Below are positions 9,584 to 18,532 of a stretch of DNA of 64,000 nucleotides, in pieces. The stretch is from Cyclobacterium roseum (GTDB taxonomy: Bacteria > Bacteroidota > Bacteroidia > Cytophagales > Cyclobacteriaceae). Where the stretch lies: NCBI RefSeq assembly GCF_010119225.1, contig NZ_WNKF01000022.1, positions 21,238-85,237 on the forward strand. Reading direction: 5' to 3'. Made by a program: the position numbers and the translations under genes. How positions within the stretch are numbered: the first letter of the stretch is position 1; every line of letters starts with the position of its first letter. The notes under the pieces are model-generated. The model saw only the letters and a list, made by a program, of their open reading frames with translations, did not search any database and had not been told where the DNA came from.

Positions 9584-10726
9584 TCATTGATTTTCGGCAA
9601 GCAGGGTATTTTCGATGGTTTTCGTGTAAAAGGCCTCGTATAAGGGTAAAACGGCCGTCACGTCGAATTTCTTGGCTCTGGCGAGGGCATTTTTTTTAAA
9701 AACAGGCAGGTTTTTTTCATCCAGGATAATCAGTGCCTTTTCGGTCATCTCTTCGATATTTCCTACTTCGCATAAAAATCCCGTTTCAGCATTGATGTTT
9801 AATTCGGGTATTCCGCCTACATTGCTAGTCAACAAAGGGACTTCACAGGCCATGGCTTCCAAGGCGGCCAATCCGAAGCTTTCTTTTTCGGAAGGCATGA
9901 TAAATAGATCCGCTACGGACAGCACTTCCTCTACCGCCTCCAGTTTGCCTAGAAACCGGATGTCCTCGCAGGTCCCCAGTTGTCGGCAAAGCCTTTCCAT
10001 TTTATCCCTTTCCGGACCGTCTCCTACCAGTAATAGTTTGCAGGGGATGACTTTTCGAACTTCAAAAAAAACCCGAATCACATCATCCACCCGCTTTACC
10101 TTGCGGAAATTGGACGTATGAACCATGAGTTTTTCATCATTTGGGCATATGGCGCGCTTAAAATGTTCTTTCTTTTGTTTTTTGAAGCGATTTAGATCGA
10201 TAAAGTTCGGGATAACCTCAATGTGGTTATCCACGTCGAAGTGCAATAAGGTGTCCTTTTTTAGGTCTTCCGAAACGGCCGTTACGCCATCCGATTCATT
10301 GATGCTAAAGGTAACGACGGGCTCATAGCTGGGATCTTTTCCCACCAGGGTAATGTCTGTGCCGTGTAGCGTGGTCACTACCGGAATGATGATTCCCTGT
10401 CGTTTTAATATCTGCTTGGCCATATAGGCCGCTGATGCATGAGGAATGGCATAGTGAACGTGAAGCAAGTCCAATTGCTCGTATTTAACCACATTTACCA
10501 TTTTACTAGCCAGTGCCAGTTCGTATGGGGCGTGTTCAAAAAGCGGGTAACTCTTAATATCCACCTCGTGGTAAAAGAGATTTTCGCTGAAAAAATCAAG
10601 TCTGGTGGGCTGGCTGTAGGTGATAAAATGAATCTGGTGACCCTTAGCGGCTAGCGCTTTGCCTAACTCAGTTGCGACTACTCCGCTTCCACCGAAGGTG
10701 GGGTAACAGACGATCCCGATTTTCAT
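9584..10726 (-). CDS. bshA: N-acetyl-alpha-D-glucosaminyl L-malate synthase BshA
   Basis: BshA is a GT4-type glycosyltransferase joining UDP-GlcNAc and L-malate, the first step of bacillithiol synthesis. The 380 residues start with MKIGIVCYPTFGGSGVVATE, characteristic of BshA, and continue with HVHYAIPHASAAYMAK, TTLHGTDITLVG and the GT4 donor site FIMPSEKESFGLAALEAMAC. Length and motifs match the family across its span. It is flanked by 857-nt and 62-nt-separated minus-strand genes with no evident functional tie, and bshB/bshC are not in the window. Confidence 0.93.
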   Translation of the reverse strand: MKIGIVCYPTFGGSGVVATELGKALAAKGHQIHFITYSQPTRLDFFSENLFYHEVDIKSYPLFEHAPYELALASKMVNVVKYEQLDLLHVHYAIPHASAAYMAKQILKRQGIIIPVVTTLHGTDITLVGKDPSYEPVVTFSINESDGVTAVSEDLKKDTLLHFDVDNHIEVIPNFIDLNRFKKQKKEHFKRAICPNDEKLMVHTSNFRKVKRVDDVIRVFFEVRKVIPCKLLLVGDGPERDKMERLCRQLGTCEDIRFLGKLEAVEEVLSVADLFIMPSEKESFGLAALEAMACEVPLLTSNVGGIPELNINAETGFLCEVGNIEEMTEKALIILDEKNLPVFKKNALARAKKFDVTAVLPLYEAFYTKTIENTLLAENQ

Positions 10727-10788
10727 CCTAAAAGATTTTTGTGAAGGCTATTTTATCCAAGTTCAACACCAGACCTATATTGTTTTGT

Positions 10789-13758
10789 TCATTTTCCCGC
10801 CAAAAGGAACTCACTTTTTATGGAATTATAGATAATATCCTGAATGTCTGAACGAATGTTTTCACGTAGTAGTCGATTATTTCCCGCATCAGGGTGTACC
10901 CGGTTGGATAAAAACACATAAATCAACTGATTTTCCGGATCGGCCCAGGCGGCCGTTCCGGTAAAACCCGTATGGCCAAAGGTGCTTAAGGAAGCCAGGT
11001 TGCCCGTGGGTCCTTTGTCTTTTTCCGGGTCCGGTTTGTCCCAACCCAATGCACGCCGGCTGCGGAAGGATTGCTTACTGGTGAATTTTTCTATCGTTTC
11101 GGAATTGAGCAGTTCTACCGGACCATATTTTCCGTCCTGAAGCATCATTTGCATTATTTTGGCCAGATCATTTGCCGTGCCGAAGAGTCCCGCATGACCG
11201 GCCACTCCGCCATACAATGCGGCTCCCGGGTCATGAACGTATCCCTGTACCAGGGTTTTTCTGAAGATGCGATCGTCTTCGGTAGGAGCGATTTCCTTTG
11301 GTTTGTATTTCTGTAGGGGTAAATACCCAAAGCGATACATGCCCAATGGATGGTAGAAATGTTGTTCCAAAAACTCATTCATGGGTTGGTTTACCCGTGT
11401 TTCGATCAAGCGGTGTAGCAGGTACATCCCCACGTCTGAATACCGGTAACTGTATTTTCCATTCCGGGGACGGACATACCGGAGGTTTGAGGCTAGCGTC
11501 CATTTCCATACACTGTCCGGAAGGGCATGGTGGGCAAAAACGCCCTTGGCTACCGGAATGGTATACGGGGATTTATGTTCACTGCTGTAGTATTCTTCCT
11601 TCCATTCCGTTCCTTCCAGGGTATTGGTGAAATGAGGAATGTAGGGCACCAATCCGGCTTCATGGGTTAAAATATCCCGGATGCGTAGTGGGGCCTTATT
11701 GGTTCCCTTAAGCTCCGGTAGATACGTTTGTAAAGGTTCGTCCAACGAAATGAATCCCCGGTTTTCTAAGAACATAATGGCCTGTGTGGTAGCCAACACC
11801 TTGGTAAGGGAAGCCAGGTCGTACATGGTTTTGTCCGTGACGGGTACGTTTTTTTCGTAATCCAGGTGCCCATAGAATTTTTCAAAGACCACCGCACCAT
11901 TTTTAGCGACCAGCACAGTGCCTCCCGGGGTGGCTTTCGATGAAATGGCCTTTTCCATCAGGTCGTCAATTTTCATCAAAACCCGGCTGTCCATCTGTTG
12001 GGCTTCCGGGGTGCTGTATGCCAGCCGGTCCAGATGTGGCGTAGCGATGCCATGCCCCTGACTCCAGGTTTGCGAGATACTAATGGGGAGCTTTCCGGTC
12101 CCTGCCCTTCCTCCAAAAATTACCTGAGGTGCCAGGCTTTCGGTGAAATCGTTCTCCTCGTAGGCTAAAATGAGATTCTCCTGTCCCTTGAAATTTTCAG
12201 CCGCGTAGGCATTGCCGAAAACCACTGTGATGACTTTATGGTCATTCTGCAAACGGTTAATGAACTCAATTTCCTCGGTATTTAATCCAAAATTCCGCCG
12301 AGGATTATTGCTCATGCCCATCACCCCGACCACGATGGTGCCAAAATCCTTCAGGTTGCGCTCCATGGCGGCGTAGTTGTCCCGATTACTGTTTGGTCGT
12401 AAAGTGAAATGGGTAAATTCCGTATATTTGTCCAGGTAGTTTTTAAAGGTTTCTCCCCTGCCACCCAATGTAAGCGAGGCCATATTTTCCATATCCAGGT
12501 GCCGTACAGGGATGGCTTGCTCCTGGTTGTTGACCACCGTAATGGAAGCAGCATAAAGCTGTTCTATCAGTGCTTGCGTACCAAAATTACTGATTCTCTC
12601 TACCAGTTTTTGGGTGGATACTTCTTGTTTTTGGTGCAATCCGGCCCAGTATTTTGCATGGAGTATTTTGCGTATTCGGAGATCTATTTCCTCCCGGGTG
12701 ATTATACCGGATTCCACTGCATTCAGGATTAGGGCTTTGGATTTGGGCACATCTTCTGCATAAAGCAGGATATCATTTCCAGCCAGGAGGGCCATTAAGT
12801 CTACCTGCCCCGGCTTGTATAGATTGCTGACCCCTTTCATATTCAGAGCATCGGTGAAAATCAGTCCCTGAAATCCCATTTCTTCCTTTAGTAACCCGGT
12901 GACTACCTTTGGTGAGAGCGTGGTAGGCAGGTCCGCCTCACTTCCCAGGCTGGGGATATGCAGATGGGCCACCATGATGCTCATAAGTCCCTCATCGATT
13001 AGTTCCCGATAGGGATATAAGTCAATGTCCATTATCCGTTCCTTGCTGTTGTAAATTACAGGAGTGGTATAGTGAGAGTCTGCATTCGTGTCCCCGTGTC
13101 CTGGAAAATGTTTCGCATTGGCCATGACGCCATTATCTTGCATCCCTTTCATATAGGCCAGGGATTTTCTACTGACCAGGTTCTTTTGTTCTCCAAACGA
13201 CCGGTAACCAATAACCGGGTTCTCCGGATTCGAGTTGACATCCACTACCGGGGCAAAATTAATATGCATGCCTATTTCCTTAAACTGCCTGGCTATTTCC
13301 TTGCCCATTTGGTAGACCAGTCCATCATCGCTGGCTGCGCCCAGGGTCATTTGCTTGGGGAATTGCAATACGCTGTCCAGACGCATCCCCATGCCCCATT
13401 CCGCATCCATGGCAATAAAGAGGGGTGTTTTAGCCAGTTGCTGATAATGGTTGGTCAGATGCGCCTGTCTGACAGGACCTCCCTGAAAAAATATCAAGCC
13501 TCCCAAATTTTCCTCGCGAATCAGGCGTGAAATTTCTTCCCGATGTGCGGATCCTTTATTAGAGTAGGCCGCCACCATAAATAGTTGCCCCAGGCGTTCT
13601 TCAAAACTCAGGGAATTAAAAGTACTGTCAACCCAATGCTGCTGTTTCGGGCTGTTTTCTCCGGGGAAAGGATCGGAAGCGGCCTGCAACCCATTACCCG
13701 TAAAGGAAGCTAGCAGCAAAAGGAAACAAAAAGGCAATGCATAAACTTTTTGACACAT
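10789..13758 (-). CDS. Secreted GH3 beta-N-acetylhexosaminidase fused to a class C beta-lactamase-like serine hydrolase
   Basis: A 989-residue exported protein with a signal peptide (FCFLLLLASFTGNGLQAA). The N-terminal half is a NagZ-type GH3 domain with KHFPGHGDTNADSH (the His/Asp loop of NagZ enzymes) and the nucleophile region FTDALNMKGV. A GH3 C-terminal-like segment follows to about residue 600. From about 600 comes a class C beta-lactamase/D-ala-peptidase-type domain with the catalytic S650-LTK653, the second motif YRYSDVG and the third-motif-like HTGFTG. The combination suggests periplasmic processing of muropeptides (GlcNAc removal plus peptide or ester hydrolysis). The architecture is known in Bacteroidota but the combined activity here is inferred. 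A 62-nt gap separates it from bshA. Confidence 0.9.
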   Translation of the reverse strand: MCQKVYALPFCFLLLLASFTGNGLQAASDPFPGENSPKQQHWVDSTFNSLSFEERLGQLFMVAAYSNKGSAHREEISRLIREENLGGLIFFQGGPVRQAHLTNHYQQLAKTPLFIAMDAEWGMGMRLDSVLQFPKQMTLGAASDDGLVYQMGKEIARQFKEIGMHINFAPVVDVNSNPENPVIGYRSFGEQKNLVSRKSLAYMKGMQDNGVMANAKHFPGHGDTNADSHYTTPVIYNSKERIMDIDLYPYRELIDEGLMSIMVAHLHIPSLGSEADLPTTLSPKVVTGLLKEEMGFQGLIFTDALNMKGVSNLYKPGQVDLMALLAGNDILLYAEDVPKSKALILNAVESGIITREEIDLRIRKILHAKYWAGLHQKQEVSTQKLVERISNFGTQALIEQLYAASITVVNNQEQAIPVRHLDMENMASLTLGGRGETFKNYLDKYTEFTHFTLRPNSNRDNYAAMERNLKDFGTIVVGVMGMSNNPRRNFGLNTEEIEFINRLQNDHKVITVVFGNAYAAENFKGQENLILAYEENDFTESLAPQVIFGGRAGTGKLPISISQTWSQGHGIATPHLDRLAYSTPEAQQMDSRVLMKIDDLMEKAISSKATPGGTVLVAKNGAVVFEKFYGHLDYEKNVPVTDKTMYDLASLTKVLATTQAIMFLENRGFISLDEPLQTYLPELKGTNKAPLRIRDILTHEAGLVPYIPHFTNTLEGTEWKEEYYSSEHKSPYTIPVAKGVFAHHALPDSVWKWTLASNLRYVRPRNGKYSYRYSDVGMYLLHRLIETRVNQPMNEFLEQHFYHPLGMYRFGYLPLQKYKPKEIAPTEDDRIFRKTLVQGYVHDPGAALYGGVAGHAGLFGTANDLAKIMQMMLQDGKYGPVELLNSETIEKFTSKQSFRSRRALGWDKPDPEKDKGPTGNLASLSTFGHTGFTGTAAWADPENQLIYVFLSNRVHPDAGNNRLLRENIRSDIQDIIYNSIKSEFLLAGK

Positions 13759-13827
13759 GGGGGCGTTAAAATTTTATCGATTATAATAATAAGAATAACT
13801 TTGCAGACAATAGGCTAAAGAGTTAAC

Positions 13828-13835
13828 CAAAATTA
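13828..13835 (-). promoter_or_regulatory. Candidate -7 box of the GH3-beta-lactamase gene
   Basis: TAATTTTG on the minus strand fits TAnnTTTG and lies about 70 nt before the start codon. No good -33 partner was seen. Confidence 0.25.
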
Positions 13836-14006
13836 CATAAATTCCGATCAGCTACCTACTTAAAAGTGATGAGCAGAATTTATTTTATTCAATAAACAAT
13901 AGTTAAGTAAGTTCGGTTTCAGCCACTTTTGCTTTGACCTACTTGAGAAGAGGAAAAGCCGATAAAAGTTAACCTGGCAGATCCCGGGCATTCAATCGTT
14001 ATAACA

Positions 14007-14417
14007 ATGAAATTTCCATCTATATTCCGGACCAACCAACCCAGAAGATTCCAAATAAATCCCAGGCATTACGATCCCGTAAGAGAAGAGATTGATCAAC
14101 GAACGCAAAATATCAAAAGGGAACTGGAAGCCAGGGGAGTCCTTGAATCCGAAGAGAAATTAAAGGCAGATAGTGGCTATTCCCACGGATCCAGTATCAG
14201 GGGCGCATTCACCAGCGGGAGCCCAATCAAAAAACAGCCATCGTCGGTGATGCAAAGTACCGGTATGATGCGCATGATTATTTTTGTGTTGCTGGTGGGT
14301 GGCTTTGTGGGATACCTGTACTTGGGGCCTGATTTTTTCTATTACGTGTTATACCTGGGAGCCTCAGTGGCCTTACTCATTGGCTTGTTCAAATTAAAAC
14401 CCAAAAAAAATAAATGA
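14007..14417 (+). CDS. Conserved small membrane protein encoded upstream of mutL
   Basis: A 136-residue protein. Its N-terminal 85 residues are basic and soluble, rich in Arg/Lys and Gln (RTNQPRRFQINPRHYDPVRE), followed by two adjacent hydrophobic segments (MIIFVLLVGGFVGYLYLG and FYYVLYLGASVALLIGLF) and a Lys-rich tail. Similar proteins sit next to mutL in other Bacteroidota and are sometimes mislabelled riboflavin synthase beta. Nothing here supports that label. Its last codons overlap the mutL start by 4 nt (ATGA), so the two are translationally coupled. Function unknown. Confidence 0.8.
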   Translation: MKFPSIFRTNQPRRFQINPRHYDPVREEIDQRTQNIKRELEARGVLESEEKLKADSGYSHGSSIRGAFTSGSPIKKQPSSVMQSTGMMRMIIFVLLVGGFVGYLYLGPDFFYYVLYLGASVALLIGLFKLKPKKNK

Positions 14418-16261
14418 ATGACCTGATTCAGCTGTTGCCCGATGCGATTGCCAACCAAATTGCCGCAGGAGAGGTGGTGCAACGACCGGCTTCAGCCTTG
14501 AAAGAGTTGTTGGAAAATGCCATTGATGCGAAGGCAAGGAACATTTCCGTGGTGGTCAAGGATGGAGGCAAATCACTGATTCAAGTAGTCGATGACGGAA
14601 TTGGGATGTCTATCACCGACGCGCGCATGTGTTTTGAACGGCATGCCACTTCAAAAATCCGGAAATCAGACGATCTGTTTGCCATCCGGACCCATGGGTT
14701 CCGGGGAGAGGCCATGGCATCTATCGCTGCGGTGGCACAAGTAGAGATGAAGACCAAACGGGCAGAGGATGAATTGGGAACCTGCATCGTCATTGAAGGT
14801 TCGATGGTGAAAAAACAGGAGCCGGTCGTGTTTCGGGACGGTTCTTCCATTTCCGTCAAGAATTTGTTTTTTAACGTGCCCGCCAGAAGAAATTTCTTAA
14901 AATCTCATGCAGTTGAAACCCGGCATTTGGTGGAGGAATTTCAGCGCGTGGCACTGGCCTATCCGGAAGTAGCCTTTTCGTTCTTTCAAAATGACCTGGA
15001 ACTCTTTAACTTAAGCGAAGGAAAGCTCAGCAAGCGAATTCTTGGGGTATTTGGAAAGCAATACCGGAATCAACTCATTGCCTGCCAGGAAGAATCACCT
15101 CATATTTCCATCAAAGGGTATATCGGGAAACCGGAACAGGCCAAAAAGACCCGGGGAGAACAATACTTTTTTGTCAACAATCGCTTTATTAAAAGCAATT
15201 ACCTGGCCCATGCGGTGCAAAACGCATTTGAGGCCCTGATCAGCTCCGATCAACACCCGTTTTACGTGTTGTTTCTGACAATTGATCCCAAACACATTGA
15301 CATTAACGTTCATCCGACGAAGACCGAAATTAAGTTTGACGATGAACGGACCATTTACGGAGTGGTCCGGTCTGCAGTCAAGCAAGCCCTGGGAGCACAC
15401 CATGTAGTTCCCATGATCGATTTTAGCATGGATGTGAATCTAGCTAACAACTGGAGTACTGATGGCGCAAAGCGGCAGGAAATAGGAGCCGAAAACGACT
15501 ACCGAACTTACCGAGGGCCTGCCCTGCAAAATAAAAGCACCAAAGGTTGGGAGCAGCTATTCCGGCAGAATCCGGAAGACCGGGCCCTGCAATTTGATCC
15601 GGATAGGGGCGATCCTGAGGAGGGGCAATTGGTGACCTTTTCCAGTAAAGCCAATGAAAAGGAAGGTTCCCAATCGGCCTCCCCGGAGGTATCCATGGGA
15701 TCTGGGAAGACCTTTCAGGTAGAACAAGCGTACATTATAGCGCAGACTTCCTCCGGATTACTTATCTTTGACCAACAGGCAGCTCATCAGCGCATCTTGT
15801 ACGAGCGCTACTTCCGGCAGTTGGAGCAGTCCGGTGGAGCTTCCCAGCAATGTCTTTTCCCACAAACCATTAACTTGAGTCCAGCCGATTTTGCGCTAGT
15901 AATGGACTTAAAGGAAGAGCTGAATGATTTAGGGTTTCAGTTGACGGTTTTTGGACAGCACTCGCTATTGATCAACGGGGTTCCGGCGGATATTTCGATA
16001 TCCAGTGAAAAAGTGTTGTTTGAAGAATTGCTCGAGCAATTCAAACATTTTAAAAATGAACTTTCCCTTAGCAGAAAGGAAAATCTGGCAAGGTCGTTGG
16101 CGAAGAAAACGGCTATTAAAAAGGGGGATATGTTAAAAACCCAGGAAATGGAAAACCTGGCCGGACAACTGTTTGCCTGCCAAAATCCAAACTACAGTCC
16201 GGAGGGCATAAAGACCTTTGTTAAATTAGATGTAAACAAGATAGAGCAATTTTTCTATTGA
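14414..16261 (+). CDS. mutL: DNA mismatch repair protein MutL, endonuclease motif degenerate
   Basis: MutL couples mismatch recognition by MutS to strand incision and removal. The GHKL ATPase domain is intact: IAAGEVVQRPASALKELLEN, DDGIGM, HATSKI and THGFRGEA, then NKRFI-like FVNNRFIKS and NVHPTKTEIKF. A variable linker leads to the C-terminal dimerisation domain. The metal-binding motif of MutL endonucleases, DQHAxxExxxxE, reads D453-QQAAHQRILYE here, so the His and the first Glu are Gln, and the C-terminal CPHGRP-type motif is replaced by CQNPNYSPEG. It therefore looks non-endonucleolytic at these sites. It overlaps the upstream small membrane protein by 4 nt and is followed 19 nt later by a rhomboid gene. 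Confidence 0.95.
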   Translation: MNDLIQLLPDAIANQIAAGEVVQRPASALKELLENAIDAKARNISVVVKDGGKSLIQVVDDGIGMSITDARMCFERHATSKIRKSDDLFAIRTHGFRGEAMASIAAVAQVEMKTKRAEDELGTCIVIEGSMVKKQEPVVFRDGSSISVKNLFFNVPARRNFLKSHAVETRHLVEEFQRVALAYPEVAFSFFQNDLELFNLSEGKLSKRILGVFGKQYRNQLIACQEESPHISIKGYIGKPEQAKKTRGEQYFFVNNRFIKSNYLAHAVQNAFEALISSDQHPFYVLFLTIDPKHIDINVHPTKTEIKFDDERTIYGVVRSAVKQALGAHHVVPMIDFSMDVNLANNWSTDGAKRQEIGAENDYRTYRGPALQNKSTKGWEQLFRQNPEDRALQFDPDRGDPEEGQLVTFSSKANEKEGSQSASPEVSMGSGKTFQVEQAYIIAQTSSGLLIFDQQAAHQRILYERYFRQLEQSGGASQQCLFPQTINLSPADFALVMDLKEELNDLGFQLTVFGQHSLLINGVPADISISSEKVLFEELLEQFKHFKNELSLSRKENLARSLAKKTAIKKGDMLKTQEMENLAGQLFACQNPNYSPEGIKTFVKLDVNKIEQFFY

Positions 16262-16280
16262 TAAAGTAAAACGGAATCCT

Positions 16281-17072
16281 ATGTTCAGATCCCTTACCCC
16301 CATTGTGAAAAATTTACTGTTAATCACCGTGGGGATGCATGTAATTGCTTCTTTTTTTATCCCTCAGTTAAAAAACCTTTTTGCGCTCTATTATGTGGAA
16401 AGTAGGTTTTTTATGCCTTTTCAGTTTGTGACCTACATGTTTATGCATGCCGACTTCTGGCACCTGCTTGGCAATATGTTCGGGCTCTTTATTTTTGGCC
16501 CGCTGCTGGAGCAGTTTCTGGGGCCGAAAAAGATACTGATCCTTTGGATGGTGTGTGGCATTGGTTCCGGGGTATTGTATTCCGGATACAACGCATATAA
16601 AATGGGAAACCTGAACGACCGGATAGAAGCCTTTACCAACGATCCGGATCCAGAAACATTCAATCGCTTTGTTTCAGATAACCGGCATCTGTTCAATCCG
16701 GCCATTTATGACTTTATTGACAAATACAGCCGAGATCCGGAAAATACTGAACTGGTTTCCGCGGCCAAGCGAACCATGCTGGATATCCGGGACAGGCAGG
16801 TGAATATTCCCATGGTGGGAGCTTCGGGAGCCTTGTTCGGAATTCTTATTGCCTTCGGCATGCTTTTTCCCAATACCCAGCTGTTCCTGCTGTTCCCACC
16901 CATGCCCGTCAAAGCAAAATACCTTGTTTTGTTCTATGGACTATACACGGTTTATAATATATTTGTATCGAATCCGATGGATAACGTGGCGCATTTTGCG
17001 CACCTATCGGGCTTGGTCATTGGTGCGGTACTGGTCACCTATTGGAAGAAGGACAGGAGAAATTTCTATTAA
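16281..17072 (+). CDS. Rhomboid family intramembrane serine protease (first of a tandem pair)
   Basis: Rhomboids cleave transmembrane helices using a Ser-His dyad within the membrane. This 263-residue protein has the early HADFWHLLGNMFGLFIFG helix region, the catalytic Ser in GASGALFG and the His in HFAHLSGLVIG. A polar insertion of about 70 residues (YNAYKMGNLNDRIEAF through DRQVNIPM) lies between the third and fourth helix regions, longer than in minimal bacterial rhomboids. It is 19 nt after mutL and 6 nt before a second rhomboid gene. Substrate unknown. Confidence 0.9.
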   Translation: MFRSLTPIVKNLLLITVGMHVIASFFIPQLKNLFALYYVESRFFMPFQFVTYMFMHADFWHLLGNMFGLFIFGPLLEQFLGPKKILILWMVCGIGSGVLYSGYNAYKMGNLNDRIEAFTNDPDPETFNRFVSDNRHLFNPAIYDFIDKYSRDPENTELVSAAKRTMLDIRDRQVNIPMVGASGALFGILIAFGMLFPNTQLFLLFPPMPVKAKYLVLFYGLYTVYNIFVSNPMDNVAHFAHLSGLVIGAVLVTYWKKDRRNFY

Positions 17073-17078
17073 TACATC

Positions 17079-18005
17079 ATGTACGGAGGATTTTGGTATC
17101 ATATAAGGCATGCCTTTGACCATAAAGACAATGGTCTGTATAAAATTATAGCCATAAACTTGCTCGCTTTTCTGGTCTTGATGGTCATGAGGGTATTTCT
17201 TACCATCGGAGGGGCTGAGGACCTGTACCGCTCGATTGTTTCTTACTTCATGATGCCAGCTTCCTTACCCCGGCTGCTGACCCAACCCTGGACCTTGCTC
17301 AGCTACATGTTTTTGCATGAGGGCTTCTTCCATATTATTTTTAACCTGCTCTTTCTATACTGGTTTGGATTGTTGGTACAGGAATACCTGGGAAATCGAA
17401 AATTGGTCAATCTTTACATACTCGGAGGTATCGCAGGTGGTCTGTTATACGTGGTACTCTACAATATTGCCCCGTATTTTAGTGATAAGGTCGACGGTTC
17501 GCTGATGCTGGGTGCCAGTGCAGGAGTATATGCCATCGTCGTGGCTGCTGCTACGCTTAGGCCCGATACCCAGTTCCAACTCATCCTGATCGGACCGGTA
17601 AAAATTAAATACATCGCGATTTTCTATGTGTTAATAGCTTTTGCTAATTCCGCAGGCTCCAATGCAGGCGGCGAACTGGCCCATTTGGGTGGCGCAGCAC
17701 TGGGTTACTTCTATATTTTACAACTCCAGAAAGGGATCGATTTGGGGAAGCCTGTTCAAAGCGTAGGGTTGTTTTTTGAAAACCTCTTTTCCCAGAAACC
17801 TAAGGTTAAAGTAACCTACCGAAGGGGGCCGGAATCCGCCAAAAAGAAAAGCAGTAGCAGCACCACCGTTTCAAATACAGGAGGAGGGAAAAGTACACAG
17901 GAAGAAATCGATCGTATCCTCGATAAAATAGCGGAAAAGGGATACGATAACCTGAGTAAAGAGGAAAAACGTAAGTTATTTGATTTTAGCAATAAGGATG
18001 TCTAA
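17079..18005 (+). CDS. Rhomboid family intramembrane serine protease (second of the pair) with a C-terminal extension
   Basis: A 308-residue rhomboid with LLSYMFLHEGFFHIIFNLLFLYWFG, a candidate catalytic Ser in GASAGVYAIV and His in ELAHLGGAALGY. The cytoplasmic tail of about 90 residues is Ser/Lys-rich and ends in a conserved helical piece (STQEEIDRILDKIAEKGYDN then LSKEEKRKLF), which in related proteins is a separate small domain. Only 6 nt separate it from the first rhomboid, so they belong to one operon starting at the 136-residue gene. The core is an ordinary six-helix type, unlike its insertion-bearing neighbour. Confidence 0.9.
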   Translation: MYGGFWYHIRHAFDHKDNGLYKIIAINLLAFLVLMVMRVFLTIGGAEDLYRSIVSYFMMPASLPRLLTQPWTLLSYMFLHEGFFHIIFNLLFLYWFGLLVQEYLGNRKLVNLYILGGIAGGLLYVVLYNIAPYFSDKVDGSLMLGASAGVYAIVVAAATLRPDTQFQLILIGPVKIKYIAIFYVLIAFANSAGSNAGGELAHLGGAALGYFYILQLQKGIDLGKPVQSVGLFFENLFSQKPKVKVTYRRGPESAKKKSSSSTTVSNTGGGKSTQEEIDRILDKIAEKGYDNLSKEEKRKLFDFSNKDV

Positions 18006-18079
18006 ACGTTAGCTCAATTACCATTCGGATACTGCCACGCTCCGACTATCTTTGAAATTCATGACTAAATTTCGGATAA

Positions 18080-18331
18080 ATGTTTGAAGGTCCTAATTAT
18101 CCCCAACCTTTGGATGAATCGCTTTTCGGCGAATGGCTTGAAAATGGAAGGTCAACAATAATACCTCATTCTTATTTGTTGATCATTTGGGATGAACTGG
18201 ACACTGCTTACCTTCCAGTTTATACCAATGACAGGGATGAACTCCAACAATTTCCCCGCCTTGGCCAGGCACCCGACCACCAGCTTCTGGTAGCGGCTTA
18301 TGACCTGTATTCTGAGACGAGGGTGGTGTAA
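18080..18331 (+). CDS. Small hypothetical protein, 83 aa
   Basis: An unrecognised acidic 83-residue protein (MFEGPNYPQPLDESLFGEWL...) with no signal peptide, membrane segment or known motif. It has a mixed, protein-like composition rich in Pro, Asp, Glu and Tyr, and a central hydrophobic stretch (HSYLLIIWDELDTAYLPVYT). It starts 74 nt after the second rhomboid on the same strand and may be the last gene of the mutL-rhomboid unit. The 200 nt after it hold nothing recognisable. Confidence 0.6.
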   Translation: MFEGPNYPQPLDESLFGEWLENGRSTIIPHSYLLIIWDELDTAYLPVYTNDRDELQQFPRLGQAPDHQLLVAAYDLYSETRVV

Positions 18332-18532
18332 TTTTCTAAGAAATTAAAATCCTTCTTCGATGCGTTTTTAATTAGCCAAGTCAATTGTTTTTTTTATAAA
18401 ACATTTTGCCCCCTTTTAGTAGAGGAAATAGCGGTGGAGCAACCGCATATTATTTTTCCGTTAAAGTCTATTATGAACCAAATTTGGAGCCAGTTCCTGG
18501 AAGAAGCCATTGGACTTCAGTATCAAAGAAGT

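Noticed and set aside
18003..18014. acgttagctc after the second rhomboid gene, similar to the hairpin element ends
   Set aside because: No matching partner arm nearby; probably chance.
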